Shown here: positions 1 to 7,170 of the stretch, piece after piece | Numbering within the stretch: the first letter of the stretch is position 1 | How the letters are laid out: each line of letters opens with the position of its first letter | Assembly: GCA_937910905.1 (NCBI GenBank) | Contig: CALEPV010000029.1 | Coordinates: 1-10,084, forward strand | Direction: 5' to 3' | From: an uncultured Prevotellaceae bacterium | Lineage (GTDB): Bacteria; Bacteroidota; Bacteroidia; Bacteroidales; Bacteroidaceae | DNA: 10,084 bases | The notes under the pieces: model-generated | Told to the model about the DNA's origin: nothing | Seen by the model: only the letters and a program-made list of their open reading frames with translations | Databases searched by the model: none | Made by a program: the position numbers and the translations under genes

Positions 1-36
1 AGATGTCAAAGCGAGCTAATTGGACATTTTTGGTTT

Positions 37-423
37 TTGGTTGCGGATTTTAGGGGTAACATCATTTGGGTAATCTTTGGTGGATTACTGCTGTTCATCG
101 AGTACCTGTTTGCAGGTGTAATACTCTGCGTGACCATCATCGGCATACCCTTTGGTCTGCAGATCTTCAAGCTGGCTACGCTGGCACTTTGGCCCTTCGG
201 CCGTCAGGCTGTAGCAGCCGAAGGCGGCATGGCATCAGGTTGCGTCAACCTGTTCATGAACATACTGTGGATACTGTTAGCCGGCATCTGGCTCGCTCTG
301 GAGCATGTGTTCATCGGTGTGCTGTTCTGCGTGACCATCATCGGCATCCCATTCGGTCTGCAGCACTTCAAGCTGGCCGGAGTTGCATTTATGCCATTCG
401 GCCGCACAATTGTGGCTGCATAA
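37..423 (+). CDS. yccF: YccF domain-containing inner membrane protein
   Basis: This is a small hydrophobic protein of 128 residues, assigned to the YccF (DUF307) family, whose biochemical role is not established. It consists of two tandem copies of one unit: a membrane segment (about residues 7-30 and 70-97), the motif CVTIIGIPFGLQ (31-42 and 98-109), FKLA (44-47 and 111-114), then W/M-PFGR (52-56 and 119-123). That duplication is the family hallmark. The start is uncertain. TTG at 37 puts the GNIIW motif at residue 7, as in relatives, but there is no in-frame ATG and the frame stays open to base 1, so the true start could lie outside the window. The stop is TAA, followed closely by another in-frame-independent stop-rich stretch and then a hairpin terminator. 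The gene converges on the nucleotidyltransferase gene. Family assignment is firm; function is unknown. Confidence 0.85.
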   Translation: MVADFRGNIIWVIFGGLLLFIEYLFAGVILCVTIIGIPFGLQIFKLATLALWPFGRQAVAAEGGMASGCVNLFMNILWILLAGIWLALEHVFIGVLFCVTIIGIPFGLQHFKLAGVAFMPFGRTIVAA

Positions 424-446
424 TAGCAGGAGACTGCACTACACAC

Positions 447-486
447 AACATCCCCTTGAAGCGGTAATGCCTCAAGGGGATGTTTT
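447..486 (+). terminator. Intrinsic terminator downstream of yccF
   Basis: A perfect 13-bp inverted repeat (447-459 pairing with 472-484) surrounds a 12-nt loop and ends in a short run of four T (483-486). It starts 24 nt after the yccF stop and ends before the stop of the convergent nucleotidyltransferase gene. Read on the minus strand the stem is followed by a GT-rich stretch with no T run, so it should work mainly for yccF, though the stem itself lies in the path of both transcripts. Confidence 0.8.
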
Positions 487-498
487 CGTATGCCTGTG

Positions 499-1989
499 CT
501 ACCTTACCGGCTTCAGTCCCAGCTTGGCAGCATGGGCAAGGACGAACTCCAGAGCTGCATCGTGCTCATTGGGTATGACACCATCCAGGATGGCATCCTT
601 CACCGCTGACTTCAGCTGGCCTATGACTGGTGATGGTTTGAGGTCGAAGATAGAAATTATCTCATCGCCCGTCACTGGTGGCTGGAAGCAGCGTATGCGA
701 TCACGCTCCTCCAGGTCAACGAGCTTACGCCGCACGAGCTGGAAGTTATCCAGGAAGCGCTGCTTGCGCTGCTGATTCTTGCTGGTGATGTCGGCTTCGC
801 ACAGCATCATCAGGTCGTCTATGTCATCGCCAGCCTCAAACAGCAGTCGGCGCACAGCCGAATCGGTCACCTCGTCGTCTGCTATCGCTATGGGACGCAT
901 GTGCAGCTCCACCAGCTTTTGCACGTACTTCATGCGCTCGTCCAACGGCAGCTTCAGGCGACGGAAGATGTCGGGTACCATCTTTGCGCCCACGTAGTTG
1001 TGGTTGTGGAATGTCCAGCCCAGCTTCGGGTCGTAACGTTTTGTGCGAGGCTTGCCTATATCGTGGAGCAGAGCAGCCCATCGGAGCCACAAGAGCACAC
1101 CTCCTGTGTCTCCCTGATGGGAGGCGCTATCTGCATCTACAGGTCTTGCTTTCTCAGCGCGCACGACATTGGTCAGCACTTCCAGCGTGTGCCAGAAGTT
1201 GTCCTTATGAGCGCGCCCGCCAACGCTTTCCACACCGTGCAGGGCAGCCAGCTCGGGGAATATCAGTTCCAGCAGCCCTGTCTGAAACAGCAGCTCGAAG
1301 CCTACAGCAGGGGCATCGGACATCATTATCTTCTGCAACTCGTCGCATATCCGCTCGCCCGATATTATCTTTATACGTTCGCGATTACGGTGCAGCGCGT
1401 CGAGCGTGTCCTGTTCTATCGTGAAGTTCAATTGCGTGGCGAAGCGTATGCAGCGCATCATGCGCAGCGGGTCGTCAGAAAATGTCACATCAGGATCCAG
1501 CGGTGTTGCGATGACACGGTCCTCAAGGTCCCACACCCCGTCGAAAGGATCCACAAGTTCGCCGTAGCGCTCTGCATTCAGGCATATCGCCAAGGCGTTG
1601 ATGGTGAAATCGCGACGGCGCTGGTCATCCTCCAGAGTGCCGTCCTCAACTATCGGTTTGCGCGAGTCGTGGCTATAGCTCTCGCGGCGCGCTCCCACGA
1701 ACTCCACCTCCTGGTCGTGCCACTTCACCTGCGCCGTTCCGAAATTGCGGAACACGCTGACATGTGCGCCACGCCCCAGCCGCTTGCCCAATGCACGGGC
1801 GGTATCTATGCCACTACCCACCACCACGACATCAATATCCTTCGACGGACGTTTCAGGAAGAGGTCACGTACATAGCCGCCCACGACGTAGCACTCCACA
1901 TGCTGCTCGTCGGCAACAGCGGATATCAGGCGAAACATGGGCTGCTCATCGAGCAGTGCTGTCAGTTGTTCTCGATTGAGGTGTCTCAT
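499..1989 (-). CDS. cca: CCA tRNA nucleotidyltransferase with HD domain
   Basis: A 496-residue class II nucleotidyltransferase predicted to add or repair the 3'-CCA end of tRNAs from CTP and ATP. The N-terminal catalytic head shows GGYVRD (37-42), the metal-binding DID (51-53), the RRRDFTINAL motif (124-133), a GVWDLEDRVI segment (151-160) and the neck motifs DPLRMMR (173-179) and GERICDEL (211-218). The C-terminal half carries an HD phosphohydrolase domain, with H267 and LLHDIGKP (307-314). Length and domain order match the HD-containing bacterial enzymes. The ATG at 1989 has a reasonable Shine-Dalgarno-like AGGA about 7 nt upstream, uncommon in this phylum. The gene is monocistronic here and divergent from the lipoprotein gene. 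Poly(A) polymerases share the head domain, so CCA addition rather than A-tailing is inferred from the overall family resemblance. The HD domain might have 2'-phosphatase or phosphodiesterase activity, as in some relatives. Confidence 0.92.
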   Translation of the reverse strand: MRHLNREQLTALLDEQPMFRLISAVADEQHVECYVVGGYVRDLFLKRPSKDIDVVVVGSGIDTARALGKRLGRGAHVSVFRNFGTAQVKWHDQEVEFVGARRESYSHDSRKPIVEDGTLEDDQRRRDFTINALAICLNAERYGELVDPFDGVWDLEDRVIATPLDPDVTFSDDPLRMMRCIRFATQLNFTIEQDTLDALHRNRERIKIISGERICDELQKIMMSDAPAVGFELLFQTGLLELIFPELAALHGVESVGGRAHKDNFWHTLEVLTNVVRAEKARPVDADSASHQGDTGGVLLWLRWAALLHDIGKPRTKRYDPKLGWTFHNHNYVGAKMVPDIFRRLKLPLDERMKYVQKLVELHMRPIAIADDEVTDSAVRRLLFEAGDDIDDLMMLCEADITSKNQQRKQRFLDNFQLVRRKLVDLEERDRIRCFQPPVTGDEIISIFDLKPSPVIGQLKSAVKDAILDGVIPNEHDAALEFVLAHAAKLGLKPVR

Positions 1990-2026
1990 ATCAGCGTCCT
2001 ATACTTAATCAATGCTAAAACGGCTG

Positions 2027-2034
2027 CAAAAGTA
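2027..2034 (-). promoter_or_regulatory. Candidate -7 promoter box for cca
   Basis: On the minus strand this reads TACTTTTG, a match to the Bacteroidota -7 consensus TAnnTTTG. It predicts transcription starting near 2020 and a leader of roughly 30 nt before the cca ATG. An A-rich stretch lies immediately upstream (2035-2042). I do not see a convincing -33 TTTG at the expected spacing. Confidence 0.5.
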
Positions 2035-2088
2035 TAAAAAAAGTTCAAGAGTTGAGTCACTTACGCAGCCAGCTTTTGCTATTTGTGT

Positions 2089-2096
2089 TACCTTTG
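2089..2096 (+). promoter_or_regulatory. Candidate -7 promoter box for the lipoprotein gene
   Basis: The sequence TACCTTTG fits TAnnTTTG exactly and ends only 4 nt before the lipoprotein ATG at 2101. A normal start distance would place the first transcribed base at or next to the start codon, giving a leaderless or nearly leaderless mRNA. No clear -33 box is visible. The same octamer is used for tsaB. Confidence 0.5.
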
Positions 2097-2100
2097 GCGC

Positions 2101-2568
2101 ATGAACAAGGTATTACATATAGGTATTTGCGCACTTTCTTGCGCATTGATAGCCACAGTTCTGCCCGTCCTCGCATCTTGTGGCGGAGGTCAGCAGGGCA
2201 CGGAAGAGAAGGCAGCACAGCTGCTTAATGAGGCCCGCGCAGCACTGGCATCGCAGCAGTACGGCCAAGCCCGCAGCAGCATATTGCGTCTGCGCAGGCA
2301 GTACCCCACAGCACTTGAAGCCCGCAGAGCCGCCATCCTCACGCTGGACAGCGTGGAGATGCTGGAGGCTCGCGACAGCGTCGCTATCTACGAGCCTGTG
2401 CTGGCAGAGGCTCGCGAGCGACTGTCCACTCTTGCCGACAACCCTCGCGGCACTGCCGACTCGACCTACATAGCACAACGCATCCTTGTATATCAGTTGG
2501 AGGAACGCTACGATGCGCTGTGCACTAAGGTCAAGTTCTTCGAGCGCAAGCTCAAAGAAGATCGCTAA
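2101..2568 (+). CDS. Small TPR-like lipoprotein of unknown function
   Basis: A predicted 155-residue lipoprotein. The ATG at 2101 gives a classical type II signal peptide: basic start (MNK), hydrophobic core, and lipobox LASC with the lipidated cysteine at residue 27. An upstream in-frame TTG at 2083 would put six extra residues before the signal peptide and run through the promoter box, so it is rejected. After a short glycine-rich linker the mature part is almost all helical. Residues about 37-75 look like a single tetratricopeptide-type helical hairpin (AAQLLNEARAAL then QYGQARSSI), and the rest is charged and probably coiled-coil, ending KFFERKLKEDR. There is no acidic surface-export signal after the cysteine, so a periplasm-facing anchor is more likely than surface display. 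Similar short lipoproteins are widespread in Bacteroidales, but I know of no assigned function. It converges on rseP. Confidence 0.85.
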   Translation: MNKVLHIGICALSCALIATVLPVLASCGGGQQGTEEKAAQLLNEARAALASQQYGQARSSILRLRRQYPTALEARRAAILTLDSVEMLEARDSVAIYEPVLAEARERLSTLADNPRGTADSTYIAQRILVYQLEERYDALCTKVKFFERKLKEDR

Positions 2569-2742
2569 GTGATGGTTTAAAAATAACTTGGGACGATTTT
2601 ATAGGAAAGTATCAGCACTCATCTTTTTGGCTTCTTTGCCTCCACTCATCAGTCACGTAGCCCGCTACGCTCCTTCTTCGTGAAGACAAATAAGCTCAAA
2701 AATATGAGGCAAATCGTCCCAACTTATTATTTAATCATCACT
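2568..2742. repeat. 175-bp nested inverted-repeat element between convergent genes
   Basis: The outer arms are 31 bp each (2568-2598 and 2712-2742) and are complementary at 27 of 31 positions. Inside them a second pair (2618-2638 with 2687-2708) matches at 19 of 21 positions with one bulge. Further in, TCACG (2653-2657) can pair with CGTGA (2679-2683), enclosing a small CGTAGC-CC-GCTACG palindrome (2656-2669). An unpaired insertion (about 2599-2617) lies on the left side only. The element begins at the last base of the lipoprotein stop TAA and ends inside the rseP stop TAG. It encodes nothing. It could be a MITE-like or REP-like mobile repeat, or a very large bidirectional terminator for the two convergent genes. 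No target-site duplication is evident. Confidence 0.75.
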
Positions 2743-4129
2743 AAAACAGAAACTTCACCACATCATTGAATATGGCCAATGCCATCAGCGCAAAGATGAG
2801 TACCATGCCCACAATCTGTGCACGTTCCATGAACTTGTCCGACGGTGGGCGACGCGTGATGGCCTCAATCAGCAGGAAGAACACGTGACCGCCGTCCAAG
2901 CCCGGTATGGGCAGGATGTTCATAAAGGCCAGCATGATGCTGATGAATGCCGTGATGTACCAGAAAGCCTGCCAGTCGAACACTGATGGGAAGAGGTTGC
3001 CTATGGTACCGAAGCTACCCACATTCTTTGCGCCATCGGAGGTGAAGAGGTAACGCAGGTCGCTGACATAGCCGCCGAGTGTACGCCAGCCGTGCGCTAT
3101 GCCGGCCGGGAAGGACTCGAAGAATCCGTACTCGTGGTGCTCCAGCTGGTAGTACTGCGTGTAGTGCGTCTTGACGATGCCCAGCATATAGTCGGACGTA
3201 AGGGTAATCTTGGCAATATAGTTGTCGTAAGCCACCTCCACGTGTCGCAGGTTCACGCTGTCTTCGTGTGTGCAGTTCTCATCAGCCAGCTGCATGGCTT
3301 TAATAGCCATGATAGCATCGAAGTCGCTCCACCACTCTACCGGTTGTCCGTCGACGGCCTTGATGCGGCTGCCCTTGTGCATACCTGCACGCTCCGCAGG
3401 CGAACCGGCCAGCACGCTGTCTATCACAGTCGGGACGTTGATGGTCAGGAAGCGTGTCGCACCCTGTGTCATCTCCAGCAGGCTCAGGCCCTCCTCCGGC
3501 ATAATGATGCCCACCTCGTGGCCATCGCGCATCACAGTAACGGTCTCAGCCAGCGAGATGTCTCGCAGATAACTGTCGTTCCAGTACATTATCTCCTTGC
3601 CATCAATCTTCACCGGCACATCACCGTCCTGGAAGCCCACGCCCTCAGCCATCTCGTTGTATGAGAAGCCATCGGTGATGCCGCTCACAGGCAGACGGTC
3701 CTCGCCCCAGGCGAAGAGTATCATGGCATATATGAACAGTGCCAGCACGAAGTTTACCAGCACGCCGCCTATCATAATGAAGAAGCGCTGCCACACGGGC
3801 TTGGCACGGAACTCATACTCCTGTACGGGCTGCTTCATCTGTTCCAAGTCCATGCTCTCGTCTATCATGCCAGCTATCTTGACATAGCCGCCCAGGGGTA
3901 TCCAGCCGATACCGTACTCTGTCTCCTTGTCCTTGAACTTTGGGAACAGACGAGTGAACCACTTATCTTTGGTCGAGAAGAGGTGGAACTTGTAGTCGAA
4001 GAACATGAAGAACTTCTCCACCCTCACCTTGAACAACTTTGCAAACAGGAAATGCCCGGCCTCGTGCAGTACTATCAGCAGGGCGAAGCATAGCAACAGC
4101 TGTAATGTCTTAATCAAGAAAACGCTCAT
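2741..4129 (-). CDS. rseP: RseP-type site-2 intramembrane zinc metalloprotease
   Basis: A 462-residue inner-membrane protease of the site-2 family, which cuts substrates within the membrane during regulated proteolysis. The zinc site HEAGH (22-26) lies in the first membrane helix, and the third ligand motif, NILPIPGLDGG (404-414), is near the C-terminus. Further helices are seen at about 118-141, 388-422 and 437-457. The periplasmic part holds two PDZ-like segments, the clearer being GSPAERAGM with KGSRIKAVDG (242-261), and a weaker one around 164-203. Length fits Bacteroidota members. It is the last gene of the operon, 31 nt after dxr. dxr next to rseP is an ancient neighbourhood also found in Proteobacteria, but uppS, cdsA and bamA are absent here. 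The start ATG has no Shine-Dalgarno sequence, only AT-rich upstream bases. The substrate is unknown; no anti-sigma factor lies nearby. Confidence 0.95.
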   Translation of the reverse strand: MSVFLIKTLQLLLCFALLIVLHEAGHFLFAKLFKVRVEKFFMFFDYKFHLFSTKDKWFTRLFPKFKDKETEYGIGWIPLGGYVKIAGMIDESMDLEQMKQPVQEYEFRAKPVWQRFFIMIGGVLVNFVLALFIYAMILFAWGEDRLPVSGITDGFSYNEMAEGVGFQDGDVPVKIDGKEIMYWNDSYLRDISLAETVTVMRDGHEVGIIMPEEGLSLLEMTQGATRFLTINVPTVIDSVLAGSPAERAGMHKGSRIKAVDGQPVEWWSDFDAIMAIKAMQLADENCTHEDSVNLRHVEVAYDNYIAKITLTSDYMLGIVKTHYTQYYQLEHHEYGFFESFPAGIAHGWRTLGGYVSDLRYLFTSDGAKNVGSFGTIGNLFPSVFDWQAFWYITAFISIMLAFMNILPIPGLDGGHVFFLLIEAITRRPPSDKFMERAQIVGMVLIFALMALAIFNDVVKFLF

Positions 4130-4147
4130 CTATATTAATTCAATAAT

Positions 4148-4168
4148 CATTATTCACGATTCATAATT
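4148..4168. repeat. AT-rich short repeat at the dxr-rseP junction
   Basis: These 21 bases match 8547-8567 upstream of yicC at 20 positions, including the uninterrupted 17-mer ATTCACGATTCATAATT. On the minus strand the element supplies the last two dxr codons (CAA TTA, partly) and the stop TGA, then most of the dxr-rseP spacer. The preceding bases (4143-4155) are also nearly self-complementary, AATAAT then ATTATT, but with no room for a loop. Confidence 0.6.
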
Positions 4169-5336
4169 GTCCGCCTGCTATCTGCCGTGCCTCTGCATCG
4201 GTCTGCAGGTAGTCCTCGTAGGTCGGTTTTGCGATGAATGAGGCCTTATGCATAGTGGCCTCAATGATATCGGCCATCTGCAGGAAGGAGCACCTATTCT
4301 CGCGGAAGGCGAGGTTCACCACCTCGTTGGCTGCATTGACTATGCACGGCATGTTGCCGCCACGGGCCAGCGCATCGTAGGCCAGCTGCAGACAGCGGAA
4401 CTTCTTCAGGTCGGGCTGCTCGAAGGTCAGGTCGTGCATTGTGTACCAGTCGAGCCTGTCGAAACTGCTTTTGAGGCGCATCGGGAAGGAGAAGGCCAAC
4501 TGTATCGGCACACGCATATCTGGCACGCCCAGCTGTGCCTTCACAGCTCCATCGGCAAACTGCACCGCGCTGTGCACCACGCTCTGCGGGTGAACCACCA
4601 CCTGAATCTTGTCGGGTTCAACGCCAAACAGCCACTTGGCCTCTATCACCTCGAAGCCCTTGTTCATCATCGACGCGGAGTCGATGGTAATCTTCGCCCC
4701 CATGTCCCAGTTGGGATGCTTGAGTGCCTGAGCGGGCGTGACTGTCTGCAGCTGTTCCATTGAGAACGTGCGGAAGGGGCCGCCGGAGGCTGTAAGGATT
4801 ATCTTCTCCACCTCGCTCTGCTCGCCCATCAGACACTGGAATATCGCCGAGTGCTCGCTATCCACTGGCAGGATTGGCACCTGATACTGTCGGCACAGAC
4901 CGTTGATCAGCTCGCCCGCCACCACCATTGTCTCCTTGTTGGCCAGCGCTATCGGCTTGCCCGCACGTATGGCACTGATTGTAGGGGGCAGGCCTGCGAA
5001 GCCTACCATAGCCGTCAGCACCATGTCGACCTCCGATGACTGCACCACTTCGCACAGCGCATCGGCACCGGTATAGACCGCTATGGGCAGGTCGGAGAGC
5101 GCTTCCTGCAGCGCATCGTAGTACTGCTCGTCGGCTATCACCACGGCAGCTGGCATGAACTGTCGCGCCTGTTCAGCCAGCAGCTCCCATCGGTGTCCTG
5201 CCGTGAGCACACATGCCTCGAAGAGGTCGGAATGCTCGGATATGACCTGCAGGGCTTGTGTGCCTATGCTACCCGTCGAACCGAGTATGGCTATTTGTTT
5301 CTTACGTTGCTCTTGCATGTTAGTTGTCTTTGGCAT
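4161..5336 (-). CDS. dxr: 1-deoxy-D-xylulose-5-phosphate reductoisomerase
   Basis: This cytosolic enzyme, 391 residues long here, performs the first committed step of the MEP isoprenoid pathway: NADPH-dependent conversion of DXP to 2-C-methyl-D-erythritol 4-phosphate. It is the known fosmidomycin target. Visible hallmarks are the NADPH-binding GSTGSIG (19-25), LANKE (131-135), DSEHSA (159-164, giving metal ligands D159 and E161), SGG (184-186), HPNWDMG (207-213) and MNKGFEVIEA (224-233, third ligand E229), then VHPQSVVHS (248-256). All expected catalytic residues are present. The start is ambiguous. ATG at 5336 overlaps rimM by 17 nt; ATG at 5318 (residue 7) lies one base after the rimM stop and gives an N-terminus closer to relatives. 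Neither has a Shine-Dalgarno sequence. Either arrangement suggests coupled translation with rimM. The product feeds undecaprenyl phosphate and quinone synthesis, linking it to the cell-wall gene murA in the same operon. Confidence 0.96.
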   Translation of the reverse strand: MPKTTNMQEQRKKQIAILGSTGSIGTQALQVISEHSDLFEACVLTAGHRWELLAEQARQFMPAAVVIADEQYYDALQEALSDLPIAVYTGADALCEVVQSSEVDMVLTAMVGFAGLPPTISAIRAGKPIALANKETMVVAGELINGLCRQYQVPILPVDSEHSAIFQCLMGEQSEVEKIILTASGGPFRTFSMEQLQTVTPAQALKHPNWDMGAKITIDSASMMNKGFEVIEAKWLFGVEPDKIQVVVHPQSVVHSAVQFADGAVKAQLGVPDMRVPIQLAFSFPMRLKSSFDRLDWYTMHDLTFEQPDLKKFRCLQLAYDALARGGNMPCIVNAANEVVNLAFRENRCSFLQMADIIEATMHKASFIAKPTYEDYLQTDAEARQIAGGQL

Positions 5337-5856
5337 TGAGGCTCAGCAGCTCGTCGGGTACGCTCACGTAGAGCACACGTTCACGATGGTCGGCACGCAG
5401 CACGAACTGTTCGTGTGCCGGTATCAGCACGCTTTCGCCGTCGGGTGTTTGTATGTCCAGCAGCACGTTCTCCGTCTGGTCGTAGACCTCGGCCACGGTG
5501 CCTATGTACTGACCTTCGTTTTCTACAGCGAAGCCGCGCATCATGGACCATGTCACGTCCTCCTCGTCTATATACTCGGGCGTGAGCGCCTTGGGGAACG
5601 ACACCTCTGCACCCACCAGCTGAACGGCTGCATCAACATTGTCTATATCCTCGAACTTCAGCAGTGCCACATCGTCAGAGCGGAAGCGCCACTCCTCCAG
5701 GAAGAACGGCACCAGCAGTCCTTCGATACGAAGCAGCAGATAGTCGGCCTCCACGCGGTCCCACACATCGTCGGTGAAACGGAATGCCACCTCGCCACGC
5801 ACGCCGTGTGTGCGGGTGATGGTGCCTATCGCATATACTTCTTCGTCCCTAAGCAT
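5320..5856 (-). CDS. rimM: Ribosome maturation factor RimM
   Basis: A 178-residue protein that assists late assembly of the 30S subunit, acting on the 16S rRNA 3' (head) domain through contact with S19 in characterised bacteria. The N-terminal RimM domain opens with GTITRTHGVRGEV (11-23), the family signature. The C-terminal PRC-barrel domain spans about 100-172, with GQYIGTVAEVYDQTENVLLD and LIPAHEQFV (144-152), ending in the typical PDELLSL. Length is close to the 170-180 usual. It starts 6 nt after the murA stop and its end overlaps, or just abuts, the dxr start, so it is embedded in the operon. In Proteobacteria rimM normally sits with rpsP, trmD and rplS; here it is instead placed with murA and dxr, as is usual in Bacteroidota. 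The protein is strongly acidic. Confidence 0.95.
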   Translation of the reverse strand: MLRDEEVYAIGTITRTHGVRGEVAFRFTDDVWDRVEADYLLLRIEGLLVPFFLEEWRFRSDDVALLKFEDIDNVDAAVQLVGAEVSFPKALTPEYIDEEDVTWSMMRGFAVENEGQYIGTVAEVYDQTENVLLDIQTPDGESVLIPAHEQFVLRADHRERVLYVSVPDELLSLNAKDN

Positions 5857-5862
5857 TGCCTG

Positions 5863-7170
5863 TCAATCGATGCGGGTGATGCGGGCACCGAGTGCGTTCA
5901 GCCGCACGTCGATGGTCTCGTAGCCGCGATCTATCTGTTGGATGTTGCTTATCGTGCTACGTCCGTTGGCGCTCAGCGCAGCTATCAGCAGCGCTATGCC
6001 GGCACGTATGTCGGGCGAGCTCATCTTCGACGGTCGCAGTCCTATCTCGTTGTTATGCCCCACGATGACCGCACGGTGCGGGTCGCAGAGTATTATCTGT
6101 GCACCCATGTCTATCAGGTGGTCCACGAAGAACAGACGGCTCTCGAACATCTTCTGATGTATCAGCACCGAGCCCTTGGCCTGTGTGGCCACCACCAGCA
6201 GCACGCTGAGCAAGTCGGGCGTGAGCCCTGGCCACGGAGCATCGTAGAAGGTCATAAACGACCCGTCGATGAACGACTCTATCTGATAGTGCTCGTGTCG
6301 CGGCACGAAGATGTCGTCGCCCCTGCGCTCCAGGGTGATGCCCATACGACGGAAGGTGTGGGGGATGATGCCCAGCTGCTCGTAGGCCACATCCTTGATT
6401 GTGATGCCGTTGCCCACCATTGCTGCCAGGCCTATGAACGAGCCCACCTCAATCATGTCGGGCAGGATGCGGTGTGTGGTGCCGCCCATGCTCTTCACGC
6501 CTTCGATGGTCAGCAGGTTGGATGCTATGCCGCTGATTCGTGCGCCCATGGAGTTGAGCATACGGCACAGCTGCTGTATGTAGGGTTCGCAGGCGGCATT
6601 GTATATCGTTGTAGTGCCCTCGGCCAGCACAGCAGCCATGATGATGTTGGCCGTGCCGGTGATGGAGGCTTCGTCCAGCAGCATATAGGTGCCCTTCAGG
6701 TGGTCGGCCGTCACGTGGAACAGGCCACGGTCGGCATCGTACTTCACCTGTGCGCCCAGCGCTTCCATGCCCAGGAAGTGCGTGTCCACGCGGCGGCGTC
6801 CTATCTTGTCGCCGCCTGGCTTGGATATCACGGCCTCACCGAAGCGGGCCACCAGCGGGCCTACCAGCATGATGCTGCCACGCAAGCGTGCCGACATCTG
6901 CAGGAACTCCTCGCTGTGCAGGAACGACAGGTCGATGGCGTCGGCCTGGAAGGTCATGTCGCCGCGTCCGTGCTCCGTGATGCGCACACCCACGCGGCGC
7001 AGCAGGTCGATTTGCGTCTGCACGTCGGCTATCATGGGTATGTTCTGTATGCGCACCGGCTCGGCGCTCAGCAGTGTGGCGCAGAGCACCTGCAAGGCTT
7101 CGTTCTTCGCGCCCTGCGGTGTTATCTCGCCCTCCAGCAGGCGTCCGCCCTCTATCAGAAATGAGCTCAT
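5863..7170 (-). CDS. murA: UDP-N-acetylglucosamine 1-carboxyvinyltransferase (Asp-type)
   Basis: This cytosolic enzyme, 435 residues, transfers enolpyruvate from PEP to UDP-GlcNAc, the first committed step of peptidoglycan synthesis. It shows the EPSP-synthase fold features: substrate-binding KNE (22-24), the mobile loop after GPLVARFGEAV, conserved R126 and D129 in the RRRVDTH segment, catalytic D319 in GLTPDLL, and DIRAG (387-391) with R389. The loop reads KPGGDKIG, so residue 121 (codon 6808-6810, GTC on the plus strand, GAC in the gene) is Asp where Escherichia coli has Cys115, the residue fosfomycin alkylates. Asp-type MurA enzymes are active in other bacteria and resist fosfomycin. The start at 7170 overlaps the DUF4290 stop by ATGA. 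A longer upstream reading frame to 7569 exists but runs across DUF4290 and has no family similarity. A purine-rich tract directly before the ATG probably serves translation initiation. Confidence 0.95.
   Translation of the reverse strand: MSSFLIEGGRLLEGEITPQGAKNEALQVLCATLLSAEPVRIQNIPMIADVQTQIDLLRRVGVRITEHGRGDMTFQADAIDLSFLHSEEFLQMSARLRGSIMLVGPLVARFGEAVISKPGGDKIGRRRVDTHFLGMEALGAQVKYDADRGLFHVTADHLKGTYMLLDEASITGTANIIMAAVLAEGTTTIYNAACEPYIQQLCRMLNSMGARISGIASNLLTIEGVKSMGGTTHRILPDMIEVGSFIGLAAMVGNGITIKDVAYEQLGIIPHTFRRMGITLERRGDDIFVPRHEHYQIESFIDGSFMTFYDAPWPGLTPDLLSVLLVVATQAKGSVLIHQKMFESRLFFVDHLIDMGAQIILCDPHRAVIVGHNNEIGLRPSKMSSPDIRAGIALLIAALSANGRSTISNIQQIDRGYETIDVRLNALGARITRID

Noticed and set aside
901..2037. 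A 378-codon plus-strand frame opposite cca
   Set aside because: Antisense shadow of a clear gene; no recognised motif, and it extends through the cca promoter region.
2061..2078. -33 promoter box for the lipoprotein gene
   Set aside because: The nearest TTTG (2075-2078) is only 10 nt from the -7 box, too close for the usual spacing of roughly 18-20.
2083..2100. TTG start for the lipoprotein
   Set aside because: It would run through the TACCTTTG promoter box and add residues before an already complete signal peptide.
5155..7164. A 669-codon open frame on the plus strand opposite dxr, rimM and murA
   Set aside because: It lies antisense to three well-recognised genes, has a His, Cys and Gln-rich composition typical of a shadow frame, no recognisable domain, and crosses gene boundaries without regard to them.
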